From Protaetiibacter sp. SSC-01 (GTDB taxonomy: Bacteria > Actinomycetota > Actinomycetes > Actinomycetales > Microbacteriaceae): 64,000 bases of DNA. Location of the stretch: the NCBI RefSeq assembly GCF_014483895.1, contig NZ_CP059987.1:992001-1056000 (forward strand), read 5' to 3'. Of this stretch, positions 1-8,023 are shown in pieces. The notes below the pieces were generated by a model that was given only the letters and a program-made list of their open reading frames with translations, made no database searches and had not been told where the DNA came from. Position 1 is the first letter of the stretch. Each line of letters starts with the position of its first letter. The translations under genes and the position numbers were made by a program.

Positions 1-2
1 TG

Positions 3-338
3 GTGCCGCGCGCCCTCGCGGCGGCCGAACAGCTCGCCGACGAGGGGATCTCCGTCGAGGTCATCGATCCGCGCGGGGCGCGCCCCCTCGACCTCGACAC
101 GATCCTCACGTCGGTCAAGAAGACGGGCCGGCTGATCGTGACCCACGAGGCGGCCGCCGTCGGAGGTGTCGGCAGCGAGGTGGTGGCCGCGGTCGCCGAG
201 CACGCCATGGACTACATGGCGGCCCCGATCCGGCGCATCACCGCGCCGGACGTGCCGATCCCGCAGAACACGGAGCTCGAGCAGCTCGTCATCCCCACCG
301 CCGAGGACCTGGTCGCGGCCTGCCGCGCCCTGCTCTGA
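3..338 (+). CDS. 2-oxo-acid dehydrogenase E1 component, beta subunit (5' partial)
   Basis: Only the last 111 codons are present; the reading frame is open at the window edge, so the real start lies upstream. The segment matches the C-terminal transketolase domain of pyruvate/acetoin/branched-chain dehydrogenase E1 beta: an alpha/beta stretch with the typical motif VIDPRGARPLD, then a THEAAAVGGVGSEV loop and an end reading APDVPIPQNTELEQ. In the family this domain pairs with E1 alpha and decarboxylates a 2-oxo acid with thiamine diphosphate. Twelve bases separate it from the E2 gene, so the two are one operon. Substrate (pyruvate, acetoin, branched-chain) cannot be told from this fragment. Confidence 0.85.
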   Translation: MPRALAAAEQLADEGISVEVIDPRGARPLDLDTILTSVKKTGRLIVTHEAAAVGGVGSEVVAAVAEHAMDYMAAPIRRITAPDVPIPQNTELEQLVIPTAEDLVAACRALL

Positions 339-350
339 GAACGGACGCTC

Positions 351-1658
351 ATGCACAAGATCCTGCTGCCCCGCCTCGGCCAGACGATGGAGGAGGGGCT
401 CATCGCCAAGTGGCTCGTCGGCGACGGCGAGTCGGTGACACCGGGTCAGGCCCTCTACGAGGTCGAGACCGAGAAGGTGACCGCCGAGGTCGAGGCGAAC
501 CTTCCCGGGCGCCTCGTGCGGCGGCTCGTGGCCGAGGAGACGACCGTCCCGGTAGGCACGCTTGTCGCGGTCGTCGCGGATCCGGGCGAGCAACCGGATG
601 ACGCCGCGATCGACGCCTTCGTCGCGAGTCCCGAGCTGCGCGTCGAGGTGGCCGCGGCCGCGCCGCAGGCTGCGGCGCCTGTGGCCGAACCGTCCGCTCC
701 GGCAGCGGGCGGAGCGGACGCCGTGACCGGCCCGGGGGCGTCCCCCTCCGCCTCCGGGCCATCGGCTCGAACCGGGATCGTTCGGGCCATGCCGCGGACG
801 CGTCGACTCGCGCGCGACGAGGGCATCGATCTCGCATCCGTCGTGGGCACCGGGCCCGAGGGCCTCGTGACGGAGCAGGATGTGCGGGATGCCGCCGCGG
901 CCGCGCGTCCGGGCCTCGCGCCCGCGGCGCCCGTCGCCGCGACGGCGCCGACCGAGCCCGCATCGCGCGTGCCGCTTCCCGTCGGTGTGCCGCAGCGGGA
1001 GCGGCGGAGGCTCGGCTCCGTGGCGCGGACGATGGCGCAGGTCACGTCGCGCAGCTGGGCGCAGGTGCCCGCCTTCAGTCAGACGGTCGACATCGTCGCG
1101 ACGGGTTGGAAGGCCGCCCGAGACCGGCTCCGCGAGGAGACCGGCCGGAAGGTGGGCTACACCGACATGGTCATCGAGGCGGTCGTGCGCGCCGTGGCCG
1201 AGGTGCCCGAGGTCAACTCCTCGTACGACGGAGATGCGCTCGTCATCTGGGACGAGGTCAATCTCTCGATCGCCGTCGACACCGACTCGGGGTTGCTCGT
1301 CCCCGTGCTGCACGGCGCGGACAGCCTCGACGTCGCGGGCCGTGTCGACGCGATGCAGGCGATCGTCGAACGCGCCCGCGGCGGGCGCCTGGGCGCCGAC
1401 GATGTGAGCGGCGGAACGCTCACGGTGTCGAACCTCGGGATGTTCGGCATCGACCGCGGTGTCCCGCTCGTGACGGCACCCCAGGCGGCGATCGTCTTCG
1501 TGGGGGCCATGACCGATCGCGTCGTCGCCGTGCGCGACGCGATCGCGATCGCGCCGGTGTTCAGCGTCACGACGGCCTTCGACCACCGGTGCCTCGACGG
1601 CGCCACCGCCGCGCGATTCACGTCGGCGCTGCGTCGCGAGCTGGAGGCGTGGGCATGA
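351..1658 (+). CDS. 2-oxo-acid dehydrogenase E2, dihydrolipoamide acyltransferase
   Basis: 435 residues with the complete E2 layout. A lipoyl domain fills residues 1-80 with the modified Lys at K42 in the ETEKVTAEV motif. An Ala/Pro/Gly-rich swinging linker follows, then a peripheral subunit-binding domain near residues 145-185 (TRRLARDEGIDL...GPEGLVTEQDV). The C-terminal acyltransferase domain carries the catalytic DHRCLDG motif with H412 and D416. The enzyme moves the acyl group from E1 to CoA. The start ATG has AGAACGGAC upstream and follows E1 beta by 12 bases. The stop overlaps the next ATG (ATGA). No E3 gene is in view. Single lipoyl domain and gene order fit acetoin- or branched-chain-type complexes as well as pyruvate dehydrogenase. 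Confidence 0.9.
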   Translation: MHKILLPRLGQTMEEGLIAKWLVGDGESVTPGQALYEVETEKVTAEVEANLPGRLVRRLVAEETTVPVGTLVAVVADPGEQPDDAAIDAFVASPELRVEVAAAAPQAAAPVAEPSAPAAGGADAVTGPGASPSASGPSARTGIVRAMPRTRRLARDEGIDLASVVGTGPEGLVTEQDVRDAAAAARPGLAPAAPVAATAPTEPASRVPLPVGVPQRERRRLGSVARTMAQVTSRSWAQVPAFSQTVDIVATGWKAARDRLREETGRKVGYTDMVIEAVVRAVAEVPEVNSSYDGDALVIWDEVNLSIAVDTDSGLLVPVLHGADSLDVAGRVDAMQAIVERARGGRLGADDVSGGTLTVSNLGMFGIDRGVPLVTAPQAAIVFVGAMTDRVVAVRDAIAIAPVFSVTTAFDHRCLDGATAARFTSALRRELEAWA

Positions 1659-2434
1659 CGGATGCGGGCGGAGCCCGGTTCGACTTCACCGGACGCCGCG
1701 TGTGGGTGACGGGCGCGAGCCGCGGGCTCGGGCGTGAGATCGCCGTCGGTTTCGCGACCGCCGGTGCACGCGTCGCCATCACCGCGCGCGACGCTCCCGC
1801 GCTCGCCGCGCTCGCCGCGGAGCTCAGGGGTGCGGGCGCCGACGTGATCGAGGTGCCCGCATCCGTCGCGGACGGCGAGGCCGTCGCGGCCTGCGCATCG
1901 GCCATCGACGCCGAGTGGGGAGGGCTCGACGTACTCGTGAACTGCGCAGGCATCAGCCCGACGTTCAGCCGGTCCGAGACGGTCACCGACGAGGAATGGC
2001 GCGCCGTGCTCGAGGTCAACGCGACGGGCAGTTTCCTCTGTGCCCGGGAGGCCGCGCGCCTCATGCTCCGCGACGACGGCGGCGGCTCGATCGTCAACGT
2101 GTCGAGCATCGGCGGCGTCGCGGGGCTCGAGCGGCTGGCGGGCTACTCGGCGAGCAAGGGCGCGGTGGACGCCCTCACACGGACGCTCGCGGTGGAGTGG
2201 GCCGAACGCGGCATCCGCGTCAACGCACTGGCACCGGGCTTCTTCGAGACGGATATGACGGCGGGACTCCGGCGCAGCGACCGCTGGCGCGACGCACTGC
2301 TCTCGAAGGTGCCGATGCGGCGCTTCGGCACGCCCCCCGAGATCGTCTCGGCCGCCATGTTCCTCGCCTCCGACGCCGCGGCGTTCATCACGGGGGCGCA
2401 CCTCGCGATCGACGGCGGCTGGACGGCGGCGTGA
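1655..2434 (+). CDS. short-chain dehydrogenase/reductase (SDR)
   Basis: 259 residues, classical SDR size. The start ATG at 1655 overlaps the E2 stop (ATGA). Seen in order: cofactor loop TGASRGLG, structural motif NCAG, catalytic Ser in VSSIGG, the YSASK active site (Tyr and Lys), and a C-terminal ITGAHLAIDGGW typical of FabG-like SDRs. Members reduce or oxidise hydroxyl/keto groups with NAD(P)H. Being translationally coupled to a 2-oxo-acid dehydrogenase and a quinone oxidoreductase suggests it acts on an intermediate of the same catabolic pathway; that pathway is not identified. The stop overlaps the next GTG start (GTGA). Confidence 0.88.
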   Translation: MTDAGGARFDFTGRRVWVTGASRGLGREIAVGFATAGARVAITARDAPALAALAAELRGAGADVIEVPASVADGEAVAACASAIDAEWGGLDVLVNCAGISPTFSRSETVTDEEWRAVLEVNATGSFLCAREAARLMLRDDGGGSIVNVSSIGGVAGLERLAGYSASKGAVDALTRTLAVEWAERGIRVNALAPGFFETDMTAGLRRSDRWRDALLSKVPMRRFGTPPEIVSAAMFLASDAAAFITGAHLAIDGGWTAA

Positions 2435-3408
2435 GGGCGCTCGTCCTGCGTGAGAGGACGGGCCCCGAGGGTCTCGTGCTCGCCGACGTGCCCGAGCCCG
2501 CATCGACTCGCGATTCGGTCGTCATCGAGGTCGAGGCGGCGGGCGTCACCTACCCCGACCTGCTCATCAGTCAGGGGCTCTACCAAGACCGGCCCGCGCT
2601 GCCCTACGTGCCGGGCCTCGAGGTCGCGGGTATCGTCCACTCGGCGCCGCCCGGAAGCGGCTTCGCGCCGGGGGAGCGCGTGGCCGCCGCGTGCATGGGC
2701 GGCGGGTACGCCGAGATCGCGACCGCCGACCCCGCTCTTGTGATGCGGATCCCCGACGAGATGTCGTTCGCCCAGGCGAGCGGGCTCGTGCTCAACTACC
2801 AGACCATGCATTTCGCCCTGCACCGTCGCGCCGCCGTGCGGGCGGGCGAGCTCGTGCTCGTGCGCGGTGCGGGCGGCGGCCTCGGCATCGCGGCGATCGA
2901 GCTCGCCGTCGCGGCGGGAGCCGAGGTCGTCGCCGTGTGCCGCGGCGCCGAGAAGGCGGCACTGTGCCGGGCTGCGGGCGCCCATCACGTCGTCGACGAG
3001 ACCGAGCGATCCTTCCGGGAGGAGATCGAGGCTCTGACGGACGGGGCGGGCGTCGGCCTCGTCGTCGACCCCGTCGGCGGGGAGGGGGTCGTCGACGCCC
3101 TCCGCTGCCTGCGTCCGGAGGGACGGCTGCTCGTGCTGGGGTTCACCGGGGGCATCCCCGCGATACCCGCCAACCGCCTGCTCTTGCGCAACACGAGCGT
3201 CGTGGGGGCCGCGTGGGGCGCCTTCCTCAACGTCGATCCCGCGATCGCGGCCACGGCTCGACGCGATCTCGAGCGCCTCGCGGCATCCGGTGGCATCCGC
3301 CCGCCGGTCCACAGCGTGTGGCCGCTCGCACGAGGCGCGGAGGCCCTCGCAGCCATGCGCGATCGCGCCCTCGCGGGCAAGGCCGCGCTCGCCGTCCGCT
3401 CAGAGTGA
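2431..3408 (+). CDS. NADPH:quinone oxidoreductase-type, zinc-less medium-chain dehydrogenase
   Basis: 325 residues, starting at GTG 2431, which overlaps the SDR stop. The N-terminal GroES-like domain (YPDLLISQGLYQ, PYVPGLEVAG) lacks the Cys/His zinc ligands of alcohol dehydrogenases. A Rossmann fold follows with RGAGGGLGIAAIELA and the end of the nucleotide domain near VVDPVGGE. This is the QOR/MDR family that reduces quinones or enoyl groups with NADPH. It is the last gene of the four-gene E1-E2-SDR-QOR run. Its 3' end overlaps the convergent kinase gene by 9 bases, so there is no room for a terminator between them. Confidence 0.85.
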   Translation: MRALVLRERTGPEGLVLADVPEPASTRDSVVIEVEAAGVTYPDLLISQGLYQDRPALPYVPGLEVAGIVHSAPPGSGFAPGERVAAACMGGGYAEIATADPALVMRIPDEMSFAQASGLVLNYQTMHFALHRRAAVRAGELVLVRGAGGGLGIAAIELAVAAGAEVVAVCRGAEKAALCRAAGAHHVVDETERSFREEIEALTDGAGVGLVVDPVGGEGVVDALRCLRPEGRLLVLGFTGGIPAIPANRLLLRNTSVVGAAWGAFLNVDPAIAATARRDLERLAASGGIRPPVHSVWPLARGAEALAAMRDRALAGKAALAVRSE

Positions 3409-4476
3409 CAGCGCGGCGATCCCGCCGCCTTCGGCCACATGGCGGCCCATGCGCGCGAGCGCGGCGGGTGCGGCCTCGAGGCCCTGACCCTCGCGGGCCG
3501 CGTCGCCCAGCTGCGCGCCCTCGAGCGTACGCTTGTGGATCGACTCCATGATGACGGCGAGCTTGAAGCACGCGAGCACGATGCACGCGTCGAGATGGCC
3601 GAGGTCGAGGCCGCTCGCATCCGCGTACGCCTCGACGAGCTCGGCGCGCGTCAGGAAGCCCGGACCGGCGGTCACGCCGCGGGCGACGTCGATCTCGGCG
3701 CGCAGGCCGTCGCCCGCCTCGCTCCAGTAGACGAGCGAGATCGCGAGATCGCTCACCGGGTCGCCGAGGGTCGACATCTCCCAGTCGAGGACGGCGCGCA
3801 CCTTCGCGTGATCCTCGGACAGGATCGCGTTGTCGATTCGGAAGTCGCCGTGGACGATCGACGACGGAAGTCCCGACGGGATGCGCGGGATGCGTTCCCG
3901 CAGCCAGGCGATGAGGGCGTCGACGTCGGGGAGCTCGCGCGTGCGGGTGCGCTGCCACTGGTCGGCCCAGCGGCGCACCTGGCGCTCGAGGTAGCCATCC
4001 GGTCGCCCGAGGTCCGCCAGCCCGGCGTCCGCGGGGTCGATGGCGTGCAGGCGCGCGAGCGTCTCGACGAGCGCGTGCGAGACCTCCCGGGCCGCGGCCG
4101 GCGACAGGGCGCGTGCGTCCGCGGCATCGGCGACGACCCGGCCCTCGACGAAGTCCATGACGAGGAAGGGCACGCCGAGCACGTCGGCGTCCTCGCAGAG
4201 GGCGAGCGGAGCGGGCACGGGGAACCCCGCCGTGGTCATCCCCATGAGGAGGCGATGCTCGCGCCGCATGTCGTGCGCGCTGGGGAGGATGTTCCCCAGC
4301 GGGGGACGGCGCAGCACCCAATCGCGGGCATCCTGTCGGATCCGGTAGCTGACGTTCGAGCGACCGCCCGCGAGCAGCTGGACGTCGAACGGTCGGTCGG
4401 CGTCCGCGCCGAGCTCGGCCGCGAGATAGCCGGCGAGCGGCCCCATCTCGAGCCCCGGGAGCGTCTGAGCAGTCAC
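3400..4476 (-). CDS. APH-family phosphotransferase, ACAD10/11- and LvaA-like
   Basis: 358 residues. The protein kinase-like phosphotransferase fold is clear: an N-lobe with GGRSNVSYRI, a conserved ATP-binding segment (VLRRPP), the Brenner-type catalytic loop HGDFRIDN and the metal-binding DWEMSTLGDP. It is divergently paired with an acyl-CoA dehydrogenase of the ACAD11 type. The same two functions are fused in animal ACAD10/ACAD11 and adjacent in Pseudomonas levulinate genes (LvaA with an ACAD), where the kinase phosphorylates a 4-hydroxyacyl-CoA before elimination. That substrate is an inference here. Annotation as a sugar or aminoglycoside kinase is less likely because of the genomic pairing. 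Confidence 0.8.
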   Translation of the reverse strand: MTAQTLPGLEMGPLAGYLAAELGADADRPFDVQLLAGGRSNVSYRIRQDARDWVLRRPPLGNILPSAHDMRREHRLLMGMTTAGFPVPAPLALCEDADVLGVPFLVMDFVEGRVVADAADARALSPAAAREVSHALVETLARLHAIDPADAGLADLGRPDGYLERQVRRWADQWQRTRTRELPDVDALIAWLRERIPRIPSGLPSSIVHGDFRIDNAILSEDHAKVRAVLDWEMSTLGDPVSDLAISLVYWSEAGDGLRAEIDVARGVTAGPGFLTRAELVEAYADASGLDLGHLDACIVLACFKLAVIMESIHKRTLEGAQLGDAAREGQGLEAAPAALARMGRHVAEGGGIAALSL

Positions 4477-4490
4477 ACGTCGGCCTTTCT

Positions 4491-4599
4491 CGACCGACTC
4501 GTCGGTCGGGCAGCACCAGTATTGCTAGGGACTTGCGAGGCGTCAAGTTTGACGTGCGCACGGCCGACGGGCAGACTGATGACCGACCAGTCAGTCGGT
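4491..4599. promoter_or_regulatory. symmetric divergent promoter with two TetR-type operators
   Basis: At 4541-4554 the palindrome CGTCAAGTTTGACG provides a TTGACG -35 on each strand. Seventeen bases away on the plus strand is CAGACT (4572-4577) and on the minus strand AATACT (4518-4523). Just beyond each -10 sits a dyad built of ACCGAC/GTCGGT: 4491-4508 (CGACCGAC-TC-GTCGGTCG) towards the kinase gene and 4582-4599 (ACCGAC, 6 bases, GTCGGT) towards the acyl-CoA dehydrogenase. This half-site is common for TetR-family repressors of fatty-acid genes in actinobacteria. No TetR gene lies in the window, so the regulator is unknown. Confidence 0.7.
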
Positions 4600-4616
4600 G
4601 ACAAGGGAGTACCCTG

Positions 4617-5816
4617 ATGGATTTTGCCCCGTCGGCCGCGGCGCGCGATGCCGCAGCGGAGATGCGCCGGTTCCTCGAGGAGCACATCATCCCGGCCGAG
4701 CCGGTGTGGGCGGAGCAGCTCCGCGCGGACGGCGAGCACAGCCATCCGCCCGTCATGGCGGAACTCAAGGCCGAGGCCCGCCGCCGCGGACTCTGGAACC
4801 TCTTCCTCCCGGCGGTGTCGGGCATGTCCAACCTCGACTACGCCGCGGTCGCCGAGGTGACCGGCTGGTCTCCCGTCATCGCGCCCGAGGCCATCAACTG
4901 CCAGGCCCCGGACACCGGCAACATGGAGATCCTGCACCTCTTCGGCACGGAGGAGCAGCGGAAGCGATGGCTCGAGCCGCTCCTCGAAGGGGAGATCCGA
5001 TCCGCCTTCGCCATGACCGAGCCCGACGTCGCCTCGTCGGACGCCACGAACATCGCGACGTCGATCGTGCGCGACGGCGACGAATACGTCATCAACGGGC
5101 ACAAGTGGTGGATCACCGGGACGGCGGACGAGCGATGCCGTGTGTTCATCGTCATGGGCAAGACCGATCCCGACGCCGAGCCCCACCGGCAGCAGTCCAT
5201 GATCCTCGTGCCGCGCGACACCCCCGGATTCGAGATCGTGCGCCACCTACCGATCTTCGGGTACCAGGATCAGCATGGCCACTCGGAGATCCGCCTCACC
5301 GATGTGCGTGTGCCCGCGACGAACCTGCTCGCAGACGAAGGAGACGGATTCGCGATCGCTCAGGCACGGCTCGGGCCCGGACGCATCCATCACGCGATGC
5401 GGGCCATCGGCATGGCCGAGCGGGCGCTCTCGCTTCTGACGGATCGCGCCACCCGTCGAGTCGCGTTCGGTCGCCCGCTCTCCGAGCAGGGCGCCGTGCA
5501 GGACATGATCGCCGAGTCGCGGATCGAGATCGACCAGGTGCGGCTCTACGTGCAGCGGGCCGCGTGGCTCATCGACCAGGGAGGCGCTCGAGCGGCCCGA
5601 TCTGAGATCGCGGGCATCAAGGTCGCCGCGCCGAGGGTCGCGAACCGCGTCATCGACCGCGCGATCGAGGTGTTCGGCGCGGCGGGCCTCGGTGACGACC
5701 TCCCCCTCGCCTACTTCTCCGCCTGGGCGCGCGCGCTGCGCGTCGTCGACGGGCCGGACGCGGTCCACCGCCGGACGATCGCGCGTCAGGAGCTGCGTCG
5801 ACTCGCGCAGCGCTAG
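4617..5816 (+). CDS. acyl-CoA dehydrogenase, ACAD11/LvaC-like
   Basis: 399 residues with the usual three-part ACAD fold: N-terminal helices, a beta domain with FAMTEPDVASSDATN (flavin/substrate contacts) and INGHKWWITG, and a C-terminal helical domain with RVAFGRPL and HRRTIARQEL. In the position of the classical catalytic Glu (YEGT) it has VDGPDAVH, the pattern of the ACAD10/11 subfamily. Start at ATG 4617 is supported by AAGGGAG upstream. It is transcribed divergently from an APH-type kinase with a shared operator region, which suggests joint work on hydroxyacyl-CoA substrates. FAD-dependent desaturation of a CoA thioester is the family reaction; substrate range is inferred. Confidence 0.88.
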   Translation: MDFAPSAAARDAAAEMRRFLEEHIIPAEPVWAEQLRADGEHSHPPVMAELKAEARRRGLWNLFLPAVSGMSNLDYAAVAEVTGWSPVIAPEAINCQAPDTGNMEILHLFGTEEQRKRWLEPLLEGEIRSAFAMTEPDVASSDATNIATSIVRDGDEYVINGHKWWITGTADERCRVFIVMGKTDPDAEPHRQQSMILVPRDTPGFEIVRHLPIFGYQDQHGHSEIRLTDVRVPATNLLADEGDGFAIAQARLGPGRIHHAMRAIGMAERALSLLTDRATRRVAFGRPLSEQGAVQDMIAESRIEIDQVRLYVQRAAWLIDQGGARAARSEIAGIKVAAPRVANRVIDRAIEVFGAAGLGDDLPLAYFSAWARALRVVDGPDAVHRRTIARQELRRLAQR

Positions 5817-5923
5817 CTAGCACTACTCCGAACGGAGCACCCCGGTTACTCCGCCGGGCGGTTCCAGCGCGCCTCGACGCGACCGTAGCGTCGGGCTACC
5901 GTCCACCGCCGAAGGAGCCCCCC

Positions 5924-6346
5924 ATGACCGCCACCGCCGACCGCACCGCCCCGCGTGCGCTCACCGTCACCCTCACCGTGCTGGCCGCCGTCGCGGCATC
6001 CGCACTCGTCACGAGCCTCATCGCCCTCGTCACCCGTGCCGCCGGTGTGGGCGAGGCCTTCCCGCCCCTGCAGCCGCAGGCCTACCTGGCGTTCGCGACC
6101 GCCGGCACGCTCCTCGCCCTCGGCGGCTGGCTCCTCGTCGTGCGCTTCGTCGCGCGCTCCGCACGCCTGCTGCGCGTGCTCGTGCCCGTGCTCGTCGTGC
6201 TCTCGCTCGTTCCGGACGTCGTGCTGCTCATCACGGGCTTCATCCCCGGCACGACGCCCGGCGCCGTCGTCGCGCTCGCGCTCATGCACCCGGTCGTCGC
6301 GGCAGCCGCCGTCGTCGCGGGGCAGCGCATCGCCCCCGCGCGCTGA
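5924..6346 (+). CDS. small four-helix membrane protein, DUF6069-like
   Basis: 140 residues, almost all hydrophobic. Four membrane segments can be seen near residues 14-38, 52-76, 82-103 and 112-135. There is no signal peptide or catalytic motif. The start ATG has a good Shine-Dalgarno sequence GAAGGAG. The layout resembles the DUF6069 family of actinobacterial membrane proteins, whose function is not known. Upstream, 5879-5903 holds an imperfect dyad (ACCGTAGC, 5 bases, GCTACCGT) which could be an operator for a MerR-type regulator, but this is weak. It converges on the thioesterase gene with 18 bases between stops. Confidence 0.65.
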   Translation: MTATADRTAPRALTVTLTVLAAVAASALVTSLIALVTRAAGVGEAFPPLQPQAYLAFATAGTLLALGGWLLVVRFVARSARLLRVLVPVLVVLSLVPDVVLLITGFIPGTTPGAVVALALMHPVVAAAAVVAGQRIAPAR

Positions 6347-6364
6347 GCGGCAGCGGACCCCGCG

Positions 6365-7258
6365 TCAGTCGCGCAGCTCGGGCACCCGCACCATGCCCTC
6401 CTGGGCGACGGATGCCACGAGCACGCCCTCGCGCGTGTAGATGCGGCCCGTCGACAGGCCGCGGCCGCCGATCGCGACGGGCGACTCCTGCACGTACAGC
6501 AGCCACTCGTCGACGCGCGCGGGGCGGTGCCACCACATCGCGTGGTCGAGGCTCGCCATCCGCAGCCCGCGGTGCGTCCACTCGAGACCGTGCCCGCGCA
6601 GTACGGGCTCGAGGATCGAGTAGTCGCTCGCGTAGGCGAGCGCGGCGCGGTGCAGGTTGTCGTCGTCCGGCATCCGTCCGATCGTGCGCATCCAGAGCGC
6701 CTGGCGCGGAGAGGGGTTCGGGTCGGGGCCGAAGTAGATCGGCTGCTCGACGTGCCGGATGTCGAACGCGCGGCTGTTGGCCCAGAACTGCGCCACAGGG
6801 TGGTCGACGGGGCCGAGCACCTCGGCGGCGGCGGGCAGCTCCTCGGGCGGGGTGACGCCGTCCGGCATGTCGAGCTGGTGCTCGAGGCCCGGGTCGTGGT
6901 CCTGGAACGACGCGATCATCGACAGGATGGGGAGCCCGTTCTGGTATGCCTGCGTGCGACGGGTCGAGAACGAGCGGCCGTCGTGGATGCGGTCGACCGA
7001 GAACGTGATCGGCAGGTTCGCATCGCCCGGGCGCAGGAAGTAGCCGTGCGTCGAGTGGATCTGACGGTCGGGCTCGACGGTGCGGATCGCGGCCATGATC
7101 GACTGCGCGTACACCTGGCCGCCGAACACGCGGCCCCCCGGCATCCACTGGCTCGGCCCCGTGAAGATGTCCTCGGAGGTGCGCGCCCCCGTGTCGGTCA
7201 GGTCGAGGGTGGCGAGGAGGCCGCTCAGCGGGTCCACGCGCGCGCCGGGGTCGCTCAT
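6365..7258 (-). CDS. tesB: acyl-CoA thioesterase II
   Basis: 297 residues, a double hot-dog protein. The N-terminal half contains GGRVFGGQVYAQ and STHGYFLRPGD; the C-terminal half carries the catalytic Asp in YASDYS, the SLDHAMWWH segment and the catalytic Gln in VASVAQEGMVR, all hallmarks of TesB. It hydrolyses medium- and long-chain acyl-CoA to fatty acid and CoA. A -10 hexamer TAGACT ends 6 bases before the ATG, so its transcript is probably leaderless. Location between fatty-acid genes and unrelated genes gives no extra hint of a specific pathway. Confidence 0.93.
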   Translation of the reverse strand: MSDPGARVDPLSGLLATLDLTDTGARTSEDIFTGPSQWMPGGRVFGGQVYAQSIMAAIRTVEPDRQIHSTHGYFLRPGDANLPITFSVDRIHDGRSFSTRRTQAYQNGLPILSMIASFQDHDPGLEHQLDMPDGVTPPEELPAAAEVLGPVDHPVAQFWANSRAFDIRHVEQPIYFGPDPNPSPRQALWMRTIGRMPDDDNLHRAALAYASDYSILEPVLRGHGLEWTHRGLRMASLDHAMWWHRPARVDEWLLYVQESPVAIGGRGLSTGRIYTREGVLVASVAQEGMVRVPELRD

Positions 7259-7264
7259 GCGTTC

Positions 7265-7300
7265 AGTCTAGAAGTCGGCGCGGCCCCATCCGGATAGGCT
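7265..7300. promoter_or_regulatory. divergent leaderless promoters for tesB and the 7310 gene
   Basis: On the minus strand TAGACT (7265-7270) lies 6 bases from the tesB ATG. On the plus strand TAGGCT (7295-7300) lies 9 bases from GTG 7310. Both spacings place the transcription start at or next to the start codon. No good -35 is seen on either side, common for actinobacterial promoters. Confidence 0.6.
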
Positions 7301-7309
7301 GGGGGCGCT

Positions 7310-8002
7310 GTGACCGCCCGTGCCTTCACCTTCTCCGATCCCGCGTCGCTGGACGACCTGCAGACGTTCCTCGCGCGCGCCCAGCGCATCGAGGACGGCT
7401 CCGTGCGCCTCATCGGCGGCAGCGGCGTGCTCGCGGTCTACGCGGCCGTGCTCTACCCCGTCGGGCTGCTCGACGAGACGCCGACCGTGCTCGGCCTGCG
7501 CACCTTCGCCCTGAACGGCGGCGGCGAGTTCGACGCGGTCGTGCCCATCCGCTCGCTCCTGCTGCGCGTCGAGCGCGCCCAGGAGCTCGCGGTGGCCGCG
7601 ATCGAGCGCGGCACGGAAGAGCCCGCGACCGTCGGCCTCCCCATGGAGGTGCACACGGCCACCTGGGCAGCCATCTCGCCGCCCCGCGGCGGCTGGCGCG
7701 CGGTTCCCGGGCCGGACGGCGAGACGCTCGACCGCGTCGCGCGCGACGGCATCGCCGAGGTCGCGGAGGCGGTGCCGGATGCCGTGGGCGAGTCGATCGT
7801 GCGGCGCGTGCGCGGCGAGGTGTGGGGTCGCGAGATCCCCGGTGCCGAGCACATCCCCGCGGGCGCCGGCTTCGCGGCCGTGAGCCTCGGCTTCCTCGGC
7901 GACGACCCCGTCTCCACCTACGAGACGGGACCCTGGACGCGCCTCACGACGCGCCGCGGTCACATCCTCGTCAAACGCCGCGCCTGGACCCTCGCACGCT
8001 AG
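7310..8002 (+). CDS. conserved hypothetical protein, 230 residues
   Basis: I do not recognise the family. The protein is soluble, without signal peptide or membrane helix. It has an N-terminal helical stretch (DPASLDDLQTFLARAQRIED), a central region with LGLRTFALN and VPIRSLLLRVERAQELA, a Trp/Pro-rich loop (SPPRGGWRAVPGPDGE) and a basic C-terminus (VKRRAWTLAR). Such proteins occur as lone genes in Microbacteriaceae, to my knowledge without assigned function. The GTG start is supported by a -10 TAGGCT nine bases upstream and the lack of any upstream in-frame alternative. Base composition matches the neighbours. It converges on the flavoprotein gene across a 272-base repeat cluster. Confidence 0.75.
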   Translation: MTARAFTFSDPASLDDLQTFLARAQRIEDGSVRLIGGSGVLAVYAAVLYPVGLLDETPTVLGLRTFALNGGGEFDAVVPIRSLLLRVERAQELAVAAIERGTEEPATVGLPMEVHTATWAAISPPRGGWRAVPGPDGETLDRVARDGIAEVAEAVPDAVGESIVRRVRGEVWGREIPGAEHIPAGAGFAAVSLGFLGDDPVSTYETGPWTRLTTRRGHILVKRRAWTLAR

Positions 8003-8023
8003 CGGCACGTCGCCCGCGCTCAC

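Noticed and set aside
5879-5903. MerR operator upstream of the DUF6069-like gene
   Set aside because: The dyad has a mismatch, no -35/-10 at 19-base spacing can be drawn with confidence, and no MerR gene is near.
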